Below, piece after piece: positions 1 to 8,656 of a stretch of DNA of 64,000 nucleotides. Made by a program: the position numbers and the translations under genes. Position 1 is the stretch's first letter. Each line of letters opens with the position of its first letter. The notes under the pieces are model-generated. The model ran no database searches. It was not told the DNA's origin and was given only the letters and a program-made list of their open reading frames with translations. Source of the DNA: Paradesulfitobacterium ferrireducens (GTDB lineage Bacteria > Bacillota > Desulfitobacteriia > Desulfitobacteriales > Desulfitobacteriaceae); contig NZ_JAFLRH010000017.1 of assembly GCF_017310645.1 (NCBI RefSeq), positions 236,475 through 300,474 of the forward strand, given 5' to 3'.

Positions 1-1
1 T

Positions 2-238
2 GGAGCGCGGGATTTTGTCGGGCTATTTTCCTTGTTTCCGGTAGAAAGTGAGGAAGCTTCACTTTATTTACAGGCGTTGGCCGTTCAGTTTGAACAAGAG
101 ATGATTCAGGGAAAAAGCGCGGTTTCGGCATTATTGGCAGTGCGAGATGCTTTGAGTGCTTTGCAGCAGGCTAATTCCAGATTGGTGATTGAGGTCTTGG
201 CCTTGCGACTATTCGAGCAGGGGGGATATGGCGCGTGA
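2..238 (+). CDS. holB: DNA polymerase III delta' subunit, C-terminal fragment
   Basis: An open frame runs in from the left window edge without a start and ends at TGA 236-238, leaving about 78 residues. No catalytic motif is visible: the fragment is helical and Leu/Ala/Gln-rich, as expected for the C-terminal collar domain of a clamp-loader subunit. The call rests mainly on position. In B. subtilis and most clostridia the genes before yabA and rsmI are holB and ricT, and ricT follows here. Its stop overlaps the ricT GTG, so the two are translationally coupled. The delta' subunit belongs to the clamp loader that places the sliding clamp on primed DNA. Confidence 0.65.
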   Translation, partial: GARDFVGLFSLFPVESEEASLYLQALAVQFEQEMIQGKSAVSALLAVRDALSALQQANSRLVIEVLALRLFEQGGYGA

Positions 239-1026
239 TTGAAGTTGTAGGAGTGCGCTTCAGGTCTGCCGGGAAAATATATTATTTTGCTCCGGGGGAT
301 TTGCAGCTTGAAGCAGGGGACAAAGTGATTGTTGAGACGGCCAGAGGGGTTGAATTCGGGGAGATTGTGATTGCTCCCCGGTCAGTGAGTGAGGAAGAAA
401 TCGTGCTCCCCTTAAAGCAGGTATTGCGCAAAGCGGGGGCGGAGGATGAGCGGATGGTGGAACAAAATAAAGCCCGGGAAAAAGAAGCGTTCCAAATCTG
501 CTTAAAGAAAATAAGTGATCATAAGCTGCCAATGAAATTAATCGATGTCGAATATACTTTCGATGGGAACAAGATCATTTTTTCCTTCACGGCGGAAGGA
601 AGAGTGGATTTCCGGGAACTGGTGAAAGACCTGGCGGCGGTTTTCCGCACGCGCATTGAACTGAGGCAGATCGGAGTACGGGATGAGGCCAAGATGCTGG
701 GAGGAATCGGTTCATGCGGCCGGGTGTTGTGCTGTTCCTCATTTCTGGGGGATTTCGAACCGGTCTCGATCCGGATGGCTAAAGATCAGAAGCTCTCCCT
801 TAATCCGACGAAGATTTCCGGGATTTGCGGGCGTTTGATGTGCTGCTTAAAGTATGAGAACGGCTGTTATGGCTGTGATGATAAAGAAGAGGAATATATA
901 GAGGATCTGTTAGAGCTGGTAGAAGAAGTGGTGCCGGATAGAGAGGCGGTGCCGGCTGCTGCCGCGTCCAGACAGCCGCGTCATCGGAAAGGGGATAAGC
1001 AGAAAGGAAAGAGTGAGAAGGCATGA
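235..1026 (+). CDS. ricT: PSP1-domain protein RicT (YaaT)
   Basis: A 263-residue PSP1-superfamily protein. The C-terminal half carries the family's cysteine pattern: CGRVLCC near residues 160-167 and CGRLMCC near 199-205, then further cysteines in ENGCYGC. In B. subtilis RicT joins RicA and RicF in a complex that binds Fe-S clusters, promotes RNase Y-dependent mRNA maturation and influences Spo0A activation. GTG 235 is chosen because GGGGGG lies 8 nt upstream and it overlaps the holB stop. The C-terminal tail is Lys/Arg-rich. Its TGA overlaps the ATG of yabA, so holB-ricT-yabA form a tightly coupled unit. Confidence 0.9.
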   Translation: MIEVVGVRFRSAGKIYYFAPGDLQLEAGDKVIVETARGVEFGEIVIAPRSVSEEEIVLPLKQVLRKAGAEDERMVEQNKAREKEAFQICLKKISDHKLPMKLIDVEYTFDGNKIIFSFTAEGRVDFRELVKDLAAVFRTRIELRQIGVRDEAKMLGGIGSCGRVLCCSSFLGDFEPVSIRMAKDQKLSLNPTKISGICGRLMCCLKYENGCYGCDDKEEEYIEDLLELVEEVVPDREAVPAAAASRQPRHRKGDKQKGKSEKA

Positions 1027-1328
1027 GTCAGTTGACCCAGGCACTGGTGGAGATTGAGGAATTGTTGGCTTCTGTCCTGCGCGAGATTCAGAGTCTGCGG
1101 TCGTATATACAAGTGCTGGAAGAGGAAAATATACGGCTTAAACGGGATGCGGCCCTCCCCGCTCAGGAAACGGAGCGGGTGATTGCCAACGCGGAGCGGA
1201 TTCAGAACGTAGCTCAGGAAAACTTGCTCCGCCTTTATAATGACGGCTTCCATGTCTGCCATTTGCACTTTGGCCAGCCGCTGGAAGGGGATTGTTTGTT
1301 TTGTATGGGGTTTTTGAGGAAGGATTAG
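1023..1328 (+). CDS. yabA: Replication initiation control protein YabA
   Basis: A 101-residue protein with an N-terminal leucine-zipper-like coiled coil (about residues 5-45) and a C-terminal zinc-binding segment, CHLHFG...GDCLFC (about 77-97). This two-part layout is typical of YabA, which forms tetramers through the coiled coil and contacts DnaA and the DnaN clamp to restrain chromosome replication initiation. It is slightly shorter than the 119-residue B. subtilis protein. The start overlaps the ricT stop in ATGA. The gene sits between ricT and rsmI exactly as in B. subtilis. Confidence 0.9.
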   Translation: MSQLTQALVEIEELLASVLREIQSLRSYIQVLEEENIRLKRDAALPAQETERVIANAERIQNVAQENLLRLYNDGFHVCHLHFGQPLEGDCLFCMGFLRKD

Positions 1329-2210
1329 ATGAGCGTGTCTCAGCCCGCCCATGGAAATAGGGGTAATAAAGGAATGCTGGAAAAAGGTACGCTGTATGTG
1401 TGTGCGACTCCGATCGGGAATTTGAAAGATATTACGCTCAGAGTGCTTGAGACGTTGCGGGAAGCGGATGTGATTGCGGCCGAAGATACGCGGCATTCCG
1501 GGATGCTCTTAAAGCATTATGGGATTGATACTCCTCTGACCAGCTACCATGAGCATAATGAGAAGGGAAAAGCCAGGGAATTAGTGGACCGGCTTAAAGA
1601 AGGCCAGTCGGTGGCTTTGATCTCAGATGCGGGAATGCCCGGAATCTCCGACCCCGGCTATGAAGTCATCCGGCTTTGCCGTGAGCAAGGGGTTAAGGTC
1701 GATGTCCTGCCCGGGCCTAATGCTGCCCTGACGGCCTTGGTTCTGTCCGGGATGCCTGCATCCAATTTCCTGTTTTACGGATTTCTCCCGGCCCAGGCAG
1801 GGCCGCGGCGGCGAGCTCTGGAAGACCTGGCCGAGCTGTCCTTTACCTTGATTTTCTATGAAGCACCTCACCGTCTCCTGGCTGCCCTCACTGAGATGGA
1901 GAAGATTATGGGGACGAGAGAAGCCCGAGTGGTGCGCGAACTGACGAAATTGCACCAGAGCGTCCACGCAGGCACTCTTCCCGAACTAATCGCGGAGTTT
2001 GAACAGAATCCTCCCCGGGGGGAGTGTTGTATTATTCTTGCTCCTTATGTGGCGGCCGCTCCAACCGGAGGGCCGGAAATCTGGCGCCGTGAAGTGGAAG
2101 AGGCGGTAGCGGCCGGGTTTACCCGCCAGGAGGGCATGAAATCGGTGGCCAAGCGTTATGGGGTGAGCAAGCGGGAGGTTTACCGCAGCCTGATCGAGAA
2201 GCTCGAGTGA
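1329..2210 (+). CDS. rsmI: 16S rRNA (cytidine-1402-2'-O)-methyltransferase RsmI
   Basis: A 293-residue tetrapyrrole-methylase-fold SAM methyltransferase. Diagnostic motifs are CATPIGNLKDIT near the N-terminus, AEDTRH (about residue 53), SDAGMPGISDPG (about 98-109), LPGPNA, and a C-terminal HTH-like segment around KRYGVSKREVYR. RsmI methylates the ribose of C1402 in the decoding centre of 16S rRNA. ATG 1329 directly follows the yabA stop and has GAGGAAGGA at a good distance. An internal ATG at 1374 would give a start closer to many homologues, so the first 15 residues are uncertain. Confidence 0.92.
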   Translation: MSVSQPAHGNRGNKGMLEKGTLYVCATPIGNLKDITLRVLETLREADVIAAEDTRHSGMLLKHYGIDTPLTSYHEHNEKGKARELVDRLKEGQSVALISDAGMPGISDPGYEVIRLCREQGVKVDVLPGPNAALTALVLSGMPASNFLFYGFLPAQAGPRRRALEDLAELSFTLIFYEAPHRLLAALTEMEKIMGTREARVVRELTKLHQSVHAGTLPELIAEFEQNPPRGECCIILAPYVAAAPTGGPEIWRREVEEAVAAGFTRQEGMKSVAKRYGVSKREVYRSLIEKLE

Positions 2211-2241
2211 GCGGGCAAGGCAGCTCGCTGGTTTTTAAAGT

Positions 2242-2280
2242 AAAAAGGCCCGCTGCCCCCTTAGGGGCTTCAGACCTTTT
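2242..2280. terminator. Bidirectional intrinsic terminator between rsmI and abrB
   Basis: Arms AAAAGG...GCCCCC and GGGGC...CCTTTT with loop TTA form an interrupted hairpin that has T-runs on either strand. It lies between two convergent genes and can end both transcripts. Confidence 0.65.
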
Positions 2281-2376
2281 CGGCGAGATGGATGCAAGCT
2301 CTGAATATCTATGTAACTTTCAGTATCTTGCTTTTGTTGGTAAAACCTTAGCTGCTGAATTGTCGATATAACTCAA

Positions 2377-2655
2377 TTAAACAGCTTTGGTGTCGGCAGA
2401 GATTTCCGCGACGGCTTCGCCCATTGCAGCGGCGCACTCACGGCATACATTCTTGCCTCTGAAGATTTGAACATCGCTCGCATTGCCACAAAAAACACAA
2501 GCAGGCTCGTACTTTTTGAGGATGATTTTTTCCTGATCGACATAAATCTCTAAAGCGTCTTTCTCGTCGATTCCCAGGGTGCGGCGGAGTTCAATAGGCA
2601 ATACGACTCGACCGAGTTCGTCTACCTTTCTCACGATTCCAGTTGACTTCATCAC
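2377..2655 (-). CDS. abrB: Transition-state regulator AbrB
   Basis: A 92-residue SpoVT/AbrB-fold regulator. The N-terminal swapped-hairpin DNA-binding domain is nearly canonical (KSTGIVRKVDELGRVVLPIE, residues 3-22, then RRTLGI). The C-terminal part has a zinc-finger-like CVFC...CREC pair (about residues 54-74), seen in clostridial AbrB but not in the B. subtilis protein. AbrB represses many stationary-phase genes during growth. AAGGAG lies 9 nt before a GTG that immediately precedes an ATG; either may be used. A sigma-A promoter and a downstream Spo0A box precede it, matching the B. subtilis control logic. Confidence 0.92.
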   Translation of the reverse strand: MMKSTGIVRKVDELGRVVLPIELRRTLGIDEKDALEIYVDQEKIILKKYEPACVFCGNASDVQIFRGKNVCRECAAAMGEAVAEISADTKAV

Positions 2656-2681
2656 AAATGACCACTCCTTTTACAACATCT

Positions 2682-2688
2682 TTCGACA
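2682..2688 (-). promoter_or_regulatory. Spo0A box in the abrB leader
   Basis: On the minus strand the sequence is TGTCGAA, a perfect 0A box, at about +9 to +15 from the predicted start. In B. subtilis Spo0A~P represses abrB from sites downstream of its promoter; the same arrangement is inferred here. Confidence 0.6.
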
Positions 2689-2703
2689 GGAAGCATCACC
2701 CTT

Positions 2704-2732
2704 ATGATACCAACGGTTCCATTAAAAGTCAA
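2704..2732 (-). promoter_or_regulatory. abrB sigma-A promoter
   Basis: On the minus strand, TTGACT (2732-2727), a 17-bp spacer and TATCAT (2709-2704). Transcription would begin near 2697, about 42 nt before the abrB start codon. Confidence 0.7.
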
Positions 2733-2832
2733 CCATTTTCTTTAATTTTTCATTTGCGCCTAAAAGTGATATTATTAAATGAAAATGGCGTCTCAGTCAG
2801 AAATACCAAATTTATAAGGGAGAGACTGACAG

Positions 2833-4725
2833 GTGAAATATTACATAACGACACCGATTTTTTACCCGAACTCATCACCCCATATCGGAACGGCCTATAC
2901 GACCATTGCGGCCGATGCCTTGGCCCGCTTTCAGCGGTTGAAAGGCAATGATGTCTATTTCCTAACCGGTACGGACGAAAATGCCCAGAAGATTGTACGT
3001 ACGGCAGAGAGCAAGGGCATAAACCCTAAGGAATATGTGGATGGGGTCGTGGAGCGCTTTCAGGAGCTGTGGAAGCTATTAAACATTTCTTATGATGATT
3101 TTATCCGCACGACGGAGGAACGCCACCATAAGGTGGTACAGGGGATTTTTACCCGCTTGTATGAACAAGGGGATATCTATAAATCAGAATATGAAGGTTG
3201 GTACTGCACTCCGTGTGAGACCTTTTGGACGGAGAATAAGCTGGTGGACGGGAAGTGCCCCAACCCGGACTGCGGCCGGGAAGTCGAACTGCTGAAAGAA
3301 GAAAGCTATTTCTTCCGGATGTCCAAGTACCAGGACCGCCTGCTTGATCATATCCGCAAGCATCCGGAGTTTATTCAACCGGTTTCCCGCCGCAACGAAA
3401 TGATCCGTTTTGTCGAAAGCGGCCTGGAAGACCTGTGTGTCTCCCGCACCACGTTCCAGTGGGGGATTCAGGTACCTTTCGATCCGAAGCATGTGGTGTA
3501 TGTTTGGCTTGATGCCCTCATCAATTATATCGCTGCCCTGGGATATCCGGAAGGGGAAAAATATGGACATTATTGGCCGGCGGAAGTGCACCTGATGGGT
3601 AAAGACATTGTGCGTTTCCACGCGGTCATCTGGCCGATTATCCTTCTGGCATTGGATGTGCCTTTGCCGAAAGTGGTGTATGGGCACGGCTGGTTTTTAA
3701 GCAAAGAAGGCGGGAAAATTTCCAAGTCACGCGGGAATGTGCAAGACTCTTTTGAATTAATCCGGCGCTATGGCTCAGATGCCATCCGCTATTTCCTCTT
3801 GCGCGAAATGCAGGTGGGTACGGACGGAACGTACTCGGAAGATGCCTTGGTGGAGCGCTTGAACAGTGATTTGGCCAATGACCTCGGGAATTTTGTGTCC
3901 CGCAGCTTGGCCATGCTGGTCAAATACCGCGGGGGAATTGTACCTGAACCCGGGCCGGACACCCCGCTGGAACAGGAACTGAGGGCGCTAAGCCTCGAGG
4001 TCAAAAACGAAGTGGAGGCCCGCATGGAAGCGTTCGACCCGGCAGGAGCTCTCGAACAAATCTGGCGCTTCGTGGCGCGCTGCAATAAGTATGTGGATGA
4101 AACCGCACCCTGGTCCTTGGCCAAGCAAGTGGGTCAGGAACAGAGATTAAATACCGTGCTCTATTATTTTGTGGAAGAGATCCGGATTCTCAATATTTTA
4201 TGTGCGCCCTTTATGCCGGGCTTGTCGCCGAAAATCAGCCGGCTGATTGGGCGGAATACCGGGGCTTGGGAGGAAGCAGGCCGGTGGGGTCTGACCGCTC
4301 CCGGCACTAAAGTGGAGAAGGGGGAACCACTGTTCCCGCGGGTGGATATTTTACAGTTGATTGACGGAGAGGACAAGGCAATGGAGTTTGAGCCGATTAA
4401 AGAAGAAGTGAGTATTGAGGATTTTGCCAAGCTTGACTTTCGGGTGGCGAAAGTGGTAAAGGCTGAGAAAGTTGAGAAAACAGACAAGCTCTTGAAGCTC
4501 GAAATGGAAATTGCCGGGGAAGTGCGGACCGTGGTGTCCGGAATTGCCCAGCATTACGCTCCGGAGGATTTAATCGGGCGCAAAGTGGTGGTAGTTGCCA
4601 ATCTTAAGCCTGCGAAATTAAGAGGGATTATGTCCCAGGGGATGATCCTGGCCGCTTCCCACGGAGATACTCTGGAGGTGTTGATGCTGGATAAGAATCT
4701 TCCGGGAGGCGCAAGGGTTAAATGA
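2833..4725 (+). CDS. metG: Methionyl-tRNA synthetase
   Basis: A 630-residue class I aminoacyl-tRNA synthetase that charges tRNA-Met. Visible motifs are HIGT (residues 17-20, the HIGH signature), a zinc knuckle with CTPC (125-128) and CPNPDC (142-147), and KISKS (295-299, the KMSKS loop). The last ~105 residues are an EMAP/Trbp111-type tRNA-binding domain starting near DFAKLDFRV, so this is the long dimeric form. GTG 2833 has AGGGAGA 9 nt upstream. A TATTAT at 2770 with a weak -35 could be its promoter. No T-box fits in the short leader. The stop overlaps the start of tatD. Confidence 0.96.
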   Translation: MKYYITTPIFYPNSSPHIGTAYTTIAADALARFQRLKGNDVYFLTGTDENAQKIVRTAESKGINPKEYVDGVVERFQELWKLLNISYDDFIRTTEERHHKVVQGIFTRLYEQGDIYKSEYEGWYCTPCETFWTENKLVDGKCPNPDCGREVELLKEESYFFRMSKYQDRLLDHIRKHPEFIQPVSRRNEMIRFVESGLEDLCVSRTTFQWGIQVPFDPKHVVYVWLDALINYIAALGYPEGEKYGHYWPAEVHLMGKDIVRFHAVIWPIILLALDVPLPKVVYGHGWFLSKEGGKISKSRGNVQDSFELIRRYGSDAIRYFLLREMQVGTDGTYSEDALVERLNSDLANDLGNFVSRSLAMLVKYRGGIVPEPGPDTPLEQELRALSLEVKNEVEARMEAFDPAGALEQIWRFVARCNKYVDETAPWSLAKQVGQEQRLNTVLYYFVEEIRILNILCAPFMPGLSPKISRLIGRNTGAWEEAGRWGLTAPGTKVEKGEPLFPRVDILQLIDGEDKAMEFEPIKEEVSIEDFAKLDFRVAKVVKAEKVEKTDKLLKLEMEIAGEVRTVVSGIAQHYAPEDLIGRKVVVVANLKPAKLRGIMSQGMILAASHGDTLEVLMLDKNLPGGARVK

Positions 4726-5483
4726 TCTGGGATACACATGCGCATGTGGACGATACCCGCTACACGGACGATTTCCCGGAAATGCTCGGACGGGCGCAAG
4801 CAGCAGGGATTACCCGCATCCTGAATGTAGGATATGATCTGCCTTCCTCGGAACGGTCGCTGAAGCTGGCGCGGGAATGTGATTTCATTTATGCGGCAGT
4901 GGGAATTCACCCGCATGATGCCAAGGATGTCACGGATACGACCTGGGATGCGCTCCGGGAATTGGCCGCAGATCCTAAAGCGGTGGCCTGGGGAGAAATC
5001 GGACTTGACTATTATCGCGATCTCTCTCCCCGAGCTTTGCAGCAAGAGGTATTCATCCGGCAGATTGAACTGGCTGACGAGGCGGGCTTGCCCATCATCA
5101 TTCATAACCGGGATGCACACGAGGATGTGTATCGAATCGTGAAAGAGCACACGCCCAAGCATGGCGGAGTATTTCACACCTATTCCGGTTCCTGGGAAAT
5201 GGCCAAACAACTTTTGAATTTAGGTTTTTACCTTTCCTTTGCTGGGCCTTTAACGTACAAGAATGCCCGTCAGGTGTTGGAAGTTGCAGAGAAGGTGCCA
5301 AGCGACCGCTATTTGCTGGAGACGGATTCTCCCTATCTGACCCCGGAACCGTATCGCGGGAAACGCAATGAGCCGGCCTATGTCAGGGAGGTGGCTGTCC
5401 GCCTGGCTCAAGCGCGCAGCCTGCCGCTGGAGGAAGTGGCAGTCCAAGCCTGGCAGAATGCGGAAAGGCTGTTTAAAATATAG
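4722..5483 (+). CDS. tatD: TatD-family metal-dependent DNase (YabD)
   Basis: A 253-residue TIM-barrel metal hydrolase. Metal ligands are visible in order: THAHVD (residues 4-9), GEIGLDYY (about 89-96), IIHNRDAH (about 126-133), FHTYSG (about 152-157) and LETDSPY (about 201-207). TatD proteins are Mg-dependent 3'-5' exonucleases involved in DNA/RNA quality control. It starts inside the metG stop codon (ATGA), as yabD follows metS in B. subtilis. Length and motifs are complete. Confidence 0.93.
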   Translation: MIWDTHAHVDDTRYTDDFPEMLGRAQAAGITRILNVGYDLPSSERSLKLARECDFIYAAVGIHPHDAKDVTDTTWDALRELAADPKAVAWGEIGLDYYRDLSPRALQQEVFIRQIELADEAGLPIIIHNRDAHEDVYRIVKEHTPKHGGVFHTYSGSWEMAKQLLNLGFYLSFAGPLTYKNARQVLEVAEKVPSDRYLLETDSPYLTPEPYRGKRNEPAYVREVAVRLAQARSLPLEEVAVQAWQNAERLFKI

Positions 5484-5531
5484 TCATTTTCCCCTCATTG
5501 TCTTCATAGATTTGAAGCAAGGGGGGATTTC

Positions 5532-6344
5532 ATGTATTCGTTACCTATTATGCCTTTTGCCGATTATTGGCGTCAGACCCGGCTCTTAAGTTCATATCTG
5601 GGGGGAGCGGCTCTGCTGGTGGCAGGAACAAGTGTGTTGGCTAATTCATCATTAAGTGAGGCTCCTTTAAACATTCCGGCGAGTATTTCTAAGGTGCTGA
5701 CACAGACGGAGTTCTTACCGAAGAGCGAGGCTGTGGCAGAACCTTATTTCATGTCTCCGCTCGAGCAGGAGAATGTCCAAACGGCACCGGTTCAGAATAT
5801 TACAACAGATATCCATTTAGAGGATGTACCGGTCGATGCGCCGACGGAATTTAGAGAGTCGAACGAGGTTCCGCCGGGGATGAGCCGGATTCTGGAGGAA
5901 GGACAGAAGGGTATTGAACGCCGGGTTATTAAAACGACCTTCATCAATGGAGAAGTAAGCGAAGAAACCGTGATCAACCAATTTATGCTCAATGCTCCGA
6001 AGAAAAGAGTGGTCATCAGAAACACTAAGCCCGTGAGCGGGGAATCACTCGATCTCAGCAAGCTTGAAATCAGCCGTTCGTTTGTTATGGAAGCTACGGC
6101 TTATACATATACCGGGAATCGCACCGCAACCGGGGTTCCTCCGCGGGAAGGCTTAATCGCTGTCGATCCGAAAGTGATCCCTTTAGGCAGCAAGGTTTAT
6201 GTTGAGGGCTATGGATATGCCGTTGCTGCCGATACCGGAGGAGCGATTAAAGGGCAAAAAGTCGACGTTTTTTTCTCTTCGCTGAATCGGGCCTTGCAAT
6301 GGGGCAGACGCCCGGTTCAGGTCTATCTCCTCAAAAATAGTTAG
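5532..6344 (+). CDS. Secreted 3D-domain protein
   Basis: A 270-residue protein with an N-terminal hydrophobic segment (about residues 19-37), a variable linker and a C-terminal 3D domain (about 185-270). The domain shows the three conserved aspartates in AVDPKVIPLG, AADTGGAIKG and KVDVFF. 3D domains share the double-psi barrel fold of lytic transglycosylases such as MltA. The role is therefore probably cell-wall remodelling outside the membrane, but no substrate can be named. The next gene ends in a closely related 3D domain, so the two look like paralogues. AGGGGGG precedes the ATG. Confidence 0.8.
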   Translation: MYSLPIMPFADYWRQTRLLSSYLGGAALLVAGTSVLANSSLSEAPLNIPASISKVLTQTEFLPKSEAVAEPYFMSPLEQENVQTAPVQNITTDIHLEDVPVDAPTEFRESNEVPPGMSRILEEGQKGIERRVIKTTFINGEVSEETVINQFMLNAPKKRVVIRNTKPVSGESLDLSKLEISRSFVMEATAYTYTGNRTATGVPPREGLIAVDPKVIPLGSKVYVEGYGYAVAADTGGAIKGQKVDVFFSSLNRALQWGRRPVQVYLLKNS

Positions 6345-6347
6345 TTG

Positions 6348-6357
6348 TTTCGACAAA
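6348..6357 (-). promoter_or_regulatory. Candidate Spo0A box upstream of yabE
   Basis: TTTCGACAAA on the plus strand is TTTGTCGAAA on the minus strand, containing a perfect TGTCGAA. It lies about 30 bp before the -35 of the following promoter, a position where Spo0A could activate. Confidence 0.4.
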
Positions 6358-6386
6358 TGTTAACCTGATTGAATCAAAGCTAAGCT

Positions 6387-6415
6387 TTGACAAGAAACCA
6401 CTTATCCGCTAAAAT
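6387..6415 (+). promoter_or_regulatory. Sigma-A promoter of yabE
   Basis: TTGACA (6387-6392), a 17-bp spacer and TAAAAT (6410-6415), close to consensus and about 90 bp before the gene. Confidence 0.7.
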
Positions 6416-6503
6416 GAAGTTGCAGGATATAATTGGTAATAATTAGGATAACGAAATTGAGGGGCAACAAAAGAGAAAACAGTTTGAGGAGTGAAGAGAT
6501 TAG

Positions 6504-7676
6504 ATGTTGGGACAGACCCGGATTAGGGTGATGACCCTGGTCCGCCGCTTCGGCAAAGTCAAGCTTGCCCTCGCCGGTCTGGCGTTCTTGGCATTGCTCA
6601 TTACCCCGTTTTTACTCCAATTAAAAAGTATTGAGGTAGAAATTGATGGTCAGGTCAAGTCAGTAAGAACAATCTTTAGTACGGTCGGGGGGGCTTTGGA
6701 ACACACCCGCCTGGGAATCTACCCGGAAGATGCGGTGGTGCCGTCCCGGGAAACACGCCTTAGCCAGGGAATGGTGATTCATGTTACCCGCAGTGTTCCG
6801 GTTAAGCTCTCAGTGGATGGGAAGACTTATGAAGGACGCACTGTGGCAGCGACGGTCGGGGAAGCTCTAAAGGATTTATCCGAACGCTATCAATTAGACT
6901 TGAAAGAAGTGGACGAAGTCAATTACCCCCGCACGGACACGCTTCCGGCAGGGACTGAACTTGCGGTTCGCCGCTCAATTCCGGTTAAGGTGCAGGCTGA
7001 CGGCAAGGAATATGATACATACATGGCGCCGCGTCCGGTGGCCGAAGCCTTAGCTAAACTGAATCTGACTCTGGGTGCGCTGGACAAGGTTTCCCTTCCG
7101 CTGGACCATATACTTGAGCCCAATGACCGGGTGCAGGTGGTCAGGGTAGTTGAGAAAATCGAACAAATTAAAACGGAAATACCTTACCAGACGGTAGCTC
7201 AGCCCGCTAATTTTCCGGTGGGACTTCCGGATAAGGTGGTTAAACGGGGGGCTAACGGGGTTCAGGAGCAGACGATTAAACTGGTCCTGGAAGACGGTAA
7301 GGAAGTGGACCGGCAAGTTTTAGCTCAACGGGTAGCTTTGGCTCCGGTAAACCAAGTGGTGTCAAGAGGAACCCAGACCTCCATCTCCCGGGGCGGTACG
7401 GTGGTTAATTTTAAGCGGGCTTACCAGATGAGAGCCACTGCTTATTGTGAACCGGGAGGACGCACGGCCACGGGTACACCGGTACGCTGGGGCATTGTGG
7501 CGGTTGACCCGCGGGTAATTCCGCTTGGGAGCAAGGTCTATGTTGAGGGATATGGCCAGGCAGAAGCCCTGGATGTCGGGGGGGCCATCAAAGGAAATAA
7601 AATCGATGTGTATATGGACTCGGAGGAAGCTGCCAGATCATGGGGAGTCCGTAGTGTGATTGTGTATGTACAATAG
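6504..7676 (+). CDS. yabE: YabE-like DUF348/G5/3D cell-wall protein
   Basis: A 390-residue secreted or membrane-anchored protein. One transmembrane helix (about residues 20-38) is followed by three DUF348 repeats (each with an IxVxRSxPV-type strand), a G5 domain (about 210-290) and a C-terminal 3D domain (about 308-390). This is the domain order of B. subtilis YabE, a resuscitation-promoting-factor-like protein thought to act on peptidoglycan. It lies between tatD and rnmV as yabE does in B. subtilis. Conserved aspartates of the 3D domain are present in AVDPRVIPLG and ALDVGGAIKG. A strong promoter precedes it and a strong terminator follows. Confidence 0.85.
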   Translation: MLGQTRIRVMTLVRRFGKVKLALAGLAFLALLITPFLLQLKSIEVEIDGQVKSVRTIFSTVGGALEHTRLGIYPEDAVVPSRETRLSQGMVIHVTRSVPVKLSVDGKTYEGRTVAATVGEALKDLSERYQLDLKEVDEVNYPRTDTLPAGTELAVRRSIPVKVQADGKEYDTYMAPRPVAEALAKLNLTLGALDKVSLPLDHILEPNDRVQVVRVVEKIEQIKTEIPYQTVAQPANFPVGLPDKVVKRGANGVQEQTIKLVLEDGKEVDRQVLAQRVALAPVNQVVSRGTQTSISRGGTVVNFKRAYQMRATAYCEPGGRTATGTPVRWGIVAVDPRVIPLGSKVYVEGYGQAEALDVGGAIKGNKIDVYMDSEEAARSWGVRSVIVYVQ

Positions 7677-7692
7677 CATATCCTGATCATGA

Positions 7693-7733
7693 GCGTGAGG
7701 CTGTAGAGTTGAGCAAGCCTCACGTTGTTTTCT
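7693..7733 (+). terminator. Intrinsic terminator after yabE
   Basis: CGTGAGGCT (7694-7702) pairs with AGCCTCACG (7716-7724), followed by TTGTTTTCTT. Confidence 0.8.
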
Positions 7734-7858
7734 TATGAGAAGGTTTAAGTCAGGAGTAAATTTCCCCAGGGATTCCCGGTTTGCACCTTGGTATTATGGA
7801 CTAAAACCCCACATATTTTTACTAAGGGAATAGTCTCAAGGCCAAGGGGGGATCAAGC

Positions 7859-8575
7859 ATGCGCAGGCTGGTCGTCATACCGGGAGGCAGGCTTAAGTCA
7901 GCGGCTATCTTTTTTATCCTGGGGGTGATGGGTGCTCTCGTTCTCTCTGTATTCTGGCAGGGTTCGGCAGTTGTGCTCAGTTATGCCAAAGACCGGCATG
8001 TGGTGATGCTGGACCCCGGGCATGGCGGCTATGACCCAGGAGCCATTACCAAGCAAGGAGTGTATGAAAAGGACATTAACCTTAAGATGGCCAACAAAAT
8101 CAGGGAATTTTTGAACCCCAGCGGAATTGAAGTCGTACAAAGCCGCGACGAGGATGAGGATTTTGCCCCCGACCGGGGTACCGGCAAAACAACGAAGAAA
8201 CAAATAGACCTTAACCACCGGATAGCGCTCGCTGAACAGGCTAAGGCCGATATATTCGTAAGTATTCATGTCAATGCTGCGACCACAACCCAAAAGTCCG
8301 GTGCGGAAACGTTCTATCACTTTAACTCAGAATCCGGCAAGAGACTGGCTGAAAATATTCAAAGCGAGCTCATAAAAATACCTGGAATGAACCGCCGGGT
8401 GGCTAAACCGGCAGACTTTTACATCATTCGCAATACGGCTATGCCGGCCGTGGTCATAGAATTAGGCTATCTTTCAAATGCTAATGAACGCAGCAAACTC
8501 CAGCAGTCCTGGTATCAAGACCAGTTAGCCAAGGCCATTGCTAAGGGAATAGCGACGTATTTTGGCCTGCCATAG
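7859..8575 (+). CDS. cwlD: N-acetylmuramoyl-L-alanine amidase CwlD
   Basis: A 238-residue Amidase_3 protein with an N-terminal membrane or signal segment (about residues 14-36). Zinc and catalytic motifs are LDPGHGGYDPG (about 51-61), the ligand Glu in YEKD, SIHVNA (about 136-141) and VIELGYLSN (about 197-205). CwlD cleaves stem peptides from muramic acid in the spore cortex, preparing muramic-delta-lactam; cortex lytic enzymes need that product during germination. The short single-domain form without binding repeats fits CwlD better than a vegetative autolysin. GGGGGG lies a few bases before the ATG. Confidence 0.85.
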   Translation: MRRLVVIPGGRLKSAAIFFILGVMGALVLSVFWQGSAVVLSYAKDRHVVMLDPGHGGYDPGAITKQGVYEKDINLKMANKIREFLNPSGIEVVQSRDEDEDFAPDRGTGKTTKKQIDLNHRIALAEQAKADIFVSIHVNAATTTQKSGAETFYHFNSESGKRLAENIQSELIKIPGMNRRVAKPADFYIIRNTAMPAVVIELGYLSNANERSKLQQSWYQDQLAKAIAKGIATYFGLP

Positions 8576-8656
8576 AGGGCAGTAGTCAGAATTCAGAATT
8601 CAGTAATCAGAATATATACCGCAAATATTGTGTCTCCGAATACTGACTCCTGCCCT
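8576..8656. repeat. Heptad-repeat array forming an imperfect hairpin
   Basis: Tandem 7-bp units of TCAGAAT type occupy 8587-8612. The outer 19 bp (8576-8594) are the inverted complement of 8638-8656 with two mismatches, so the block can fold back on itself. It belongs to a repeat family found in several other gaps of this window. Confidence 0.75.

Noticed and set aside
981..1496. A 171-codon minus-strand open frame
   Set aside because: It is antisense to ricT, yabA and rsmI, all with clear family motifs.
2656..2832. T-box leader for metG
   Set aside because: The gap is only ~177 bp, is shared with the abrB promoter and holds no T-box sequence or terminator hairpin.
4554..5210. A 218-codon minus-strand open frame
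   Set aside because: It is antisense to metG/tatD, whose motifs are intact; no independent support.
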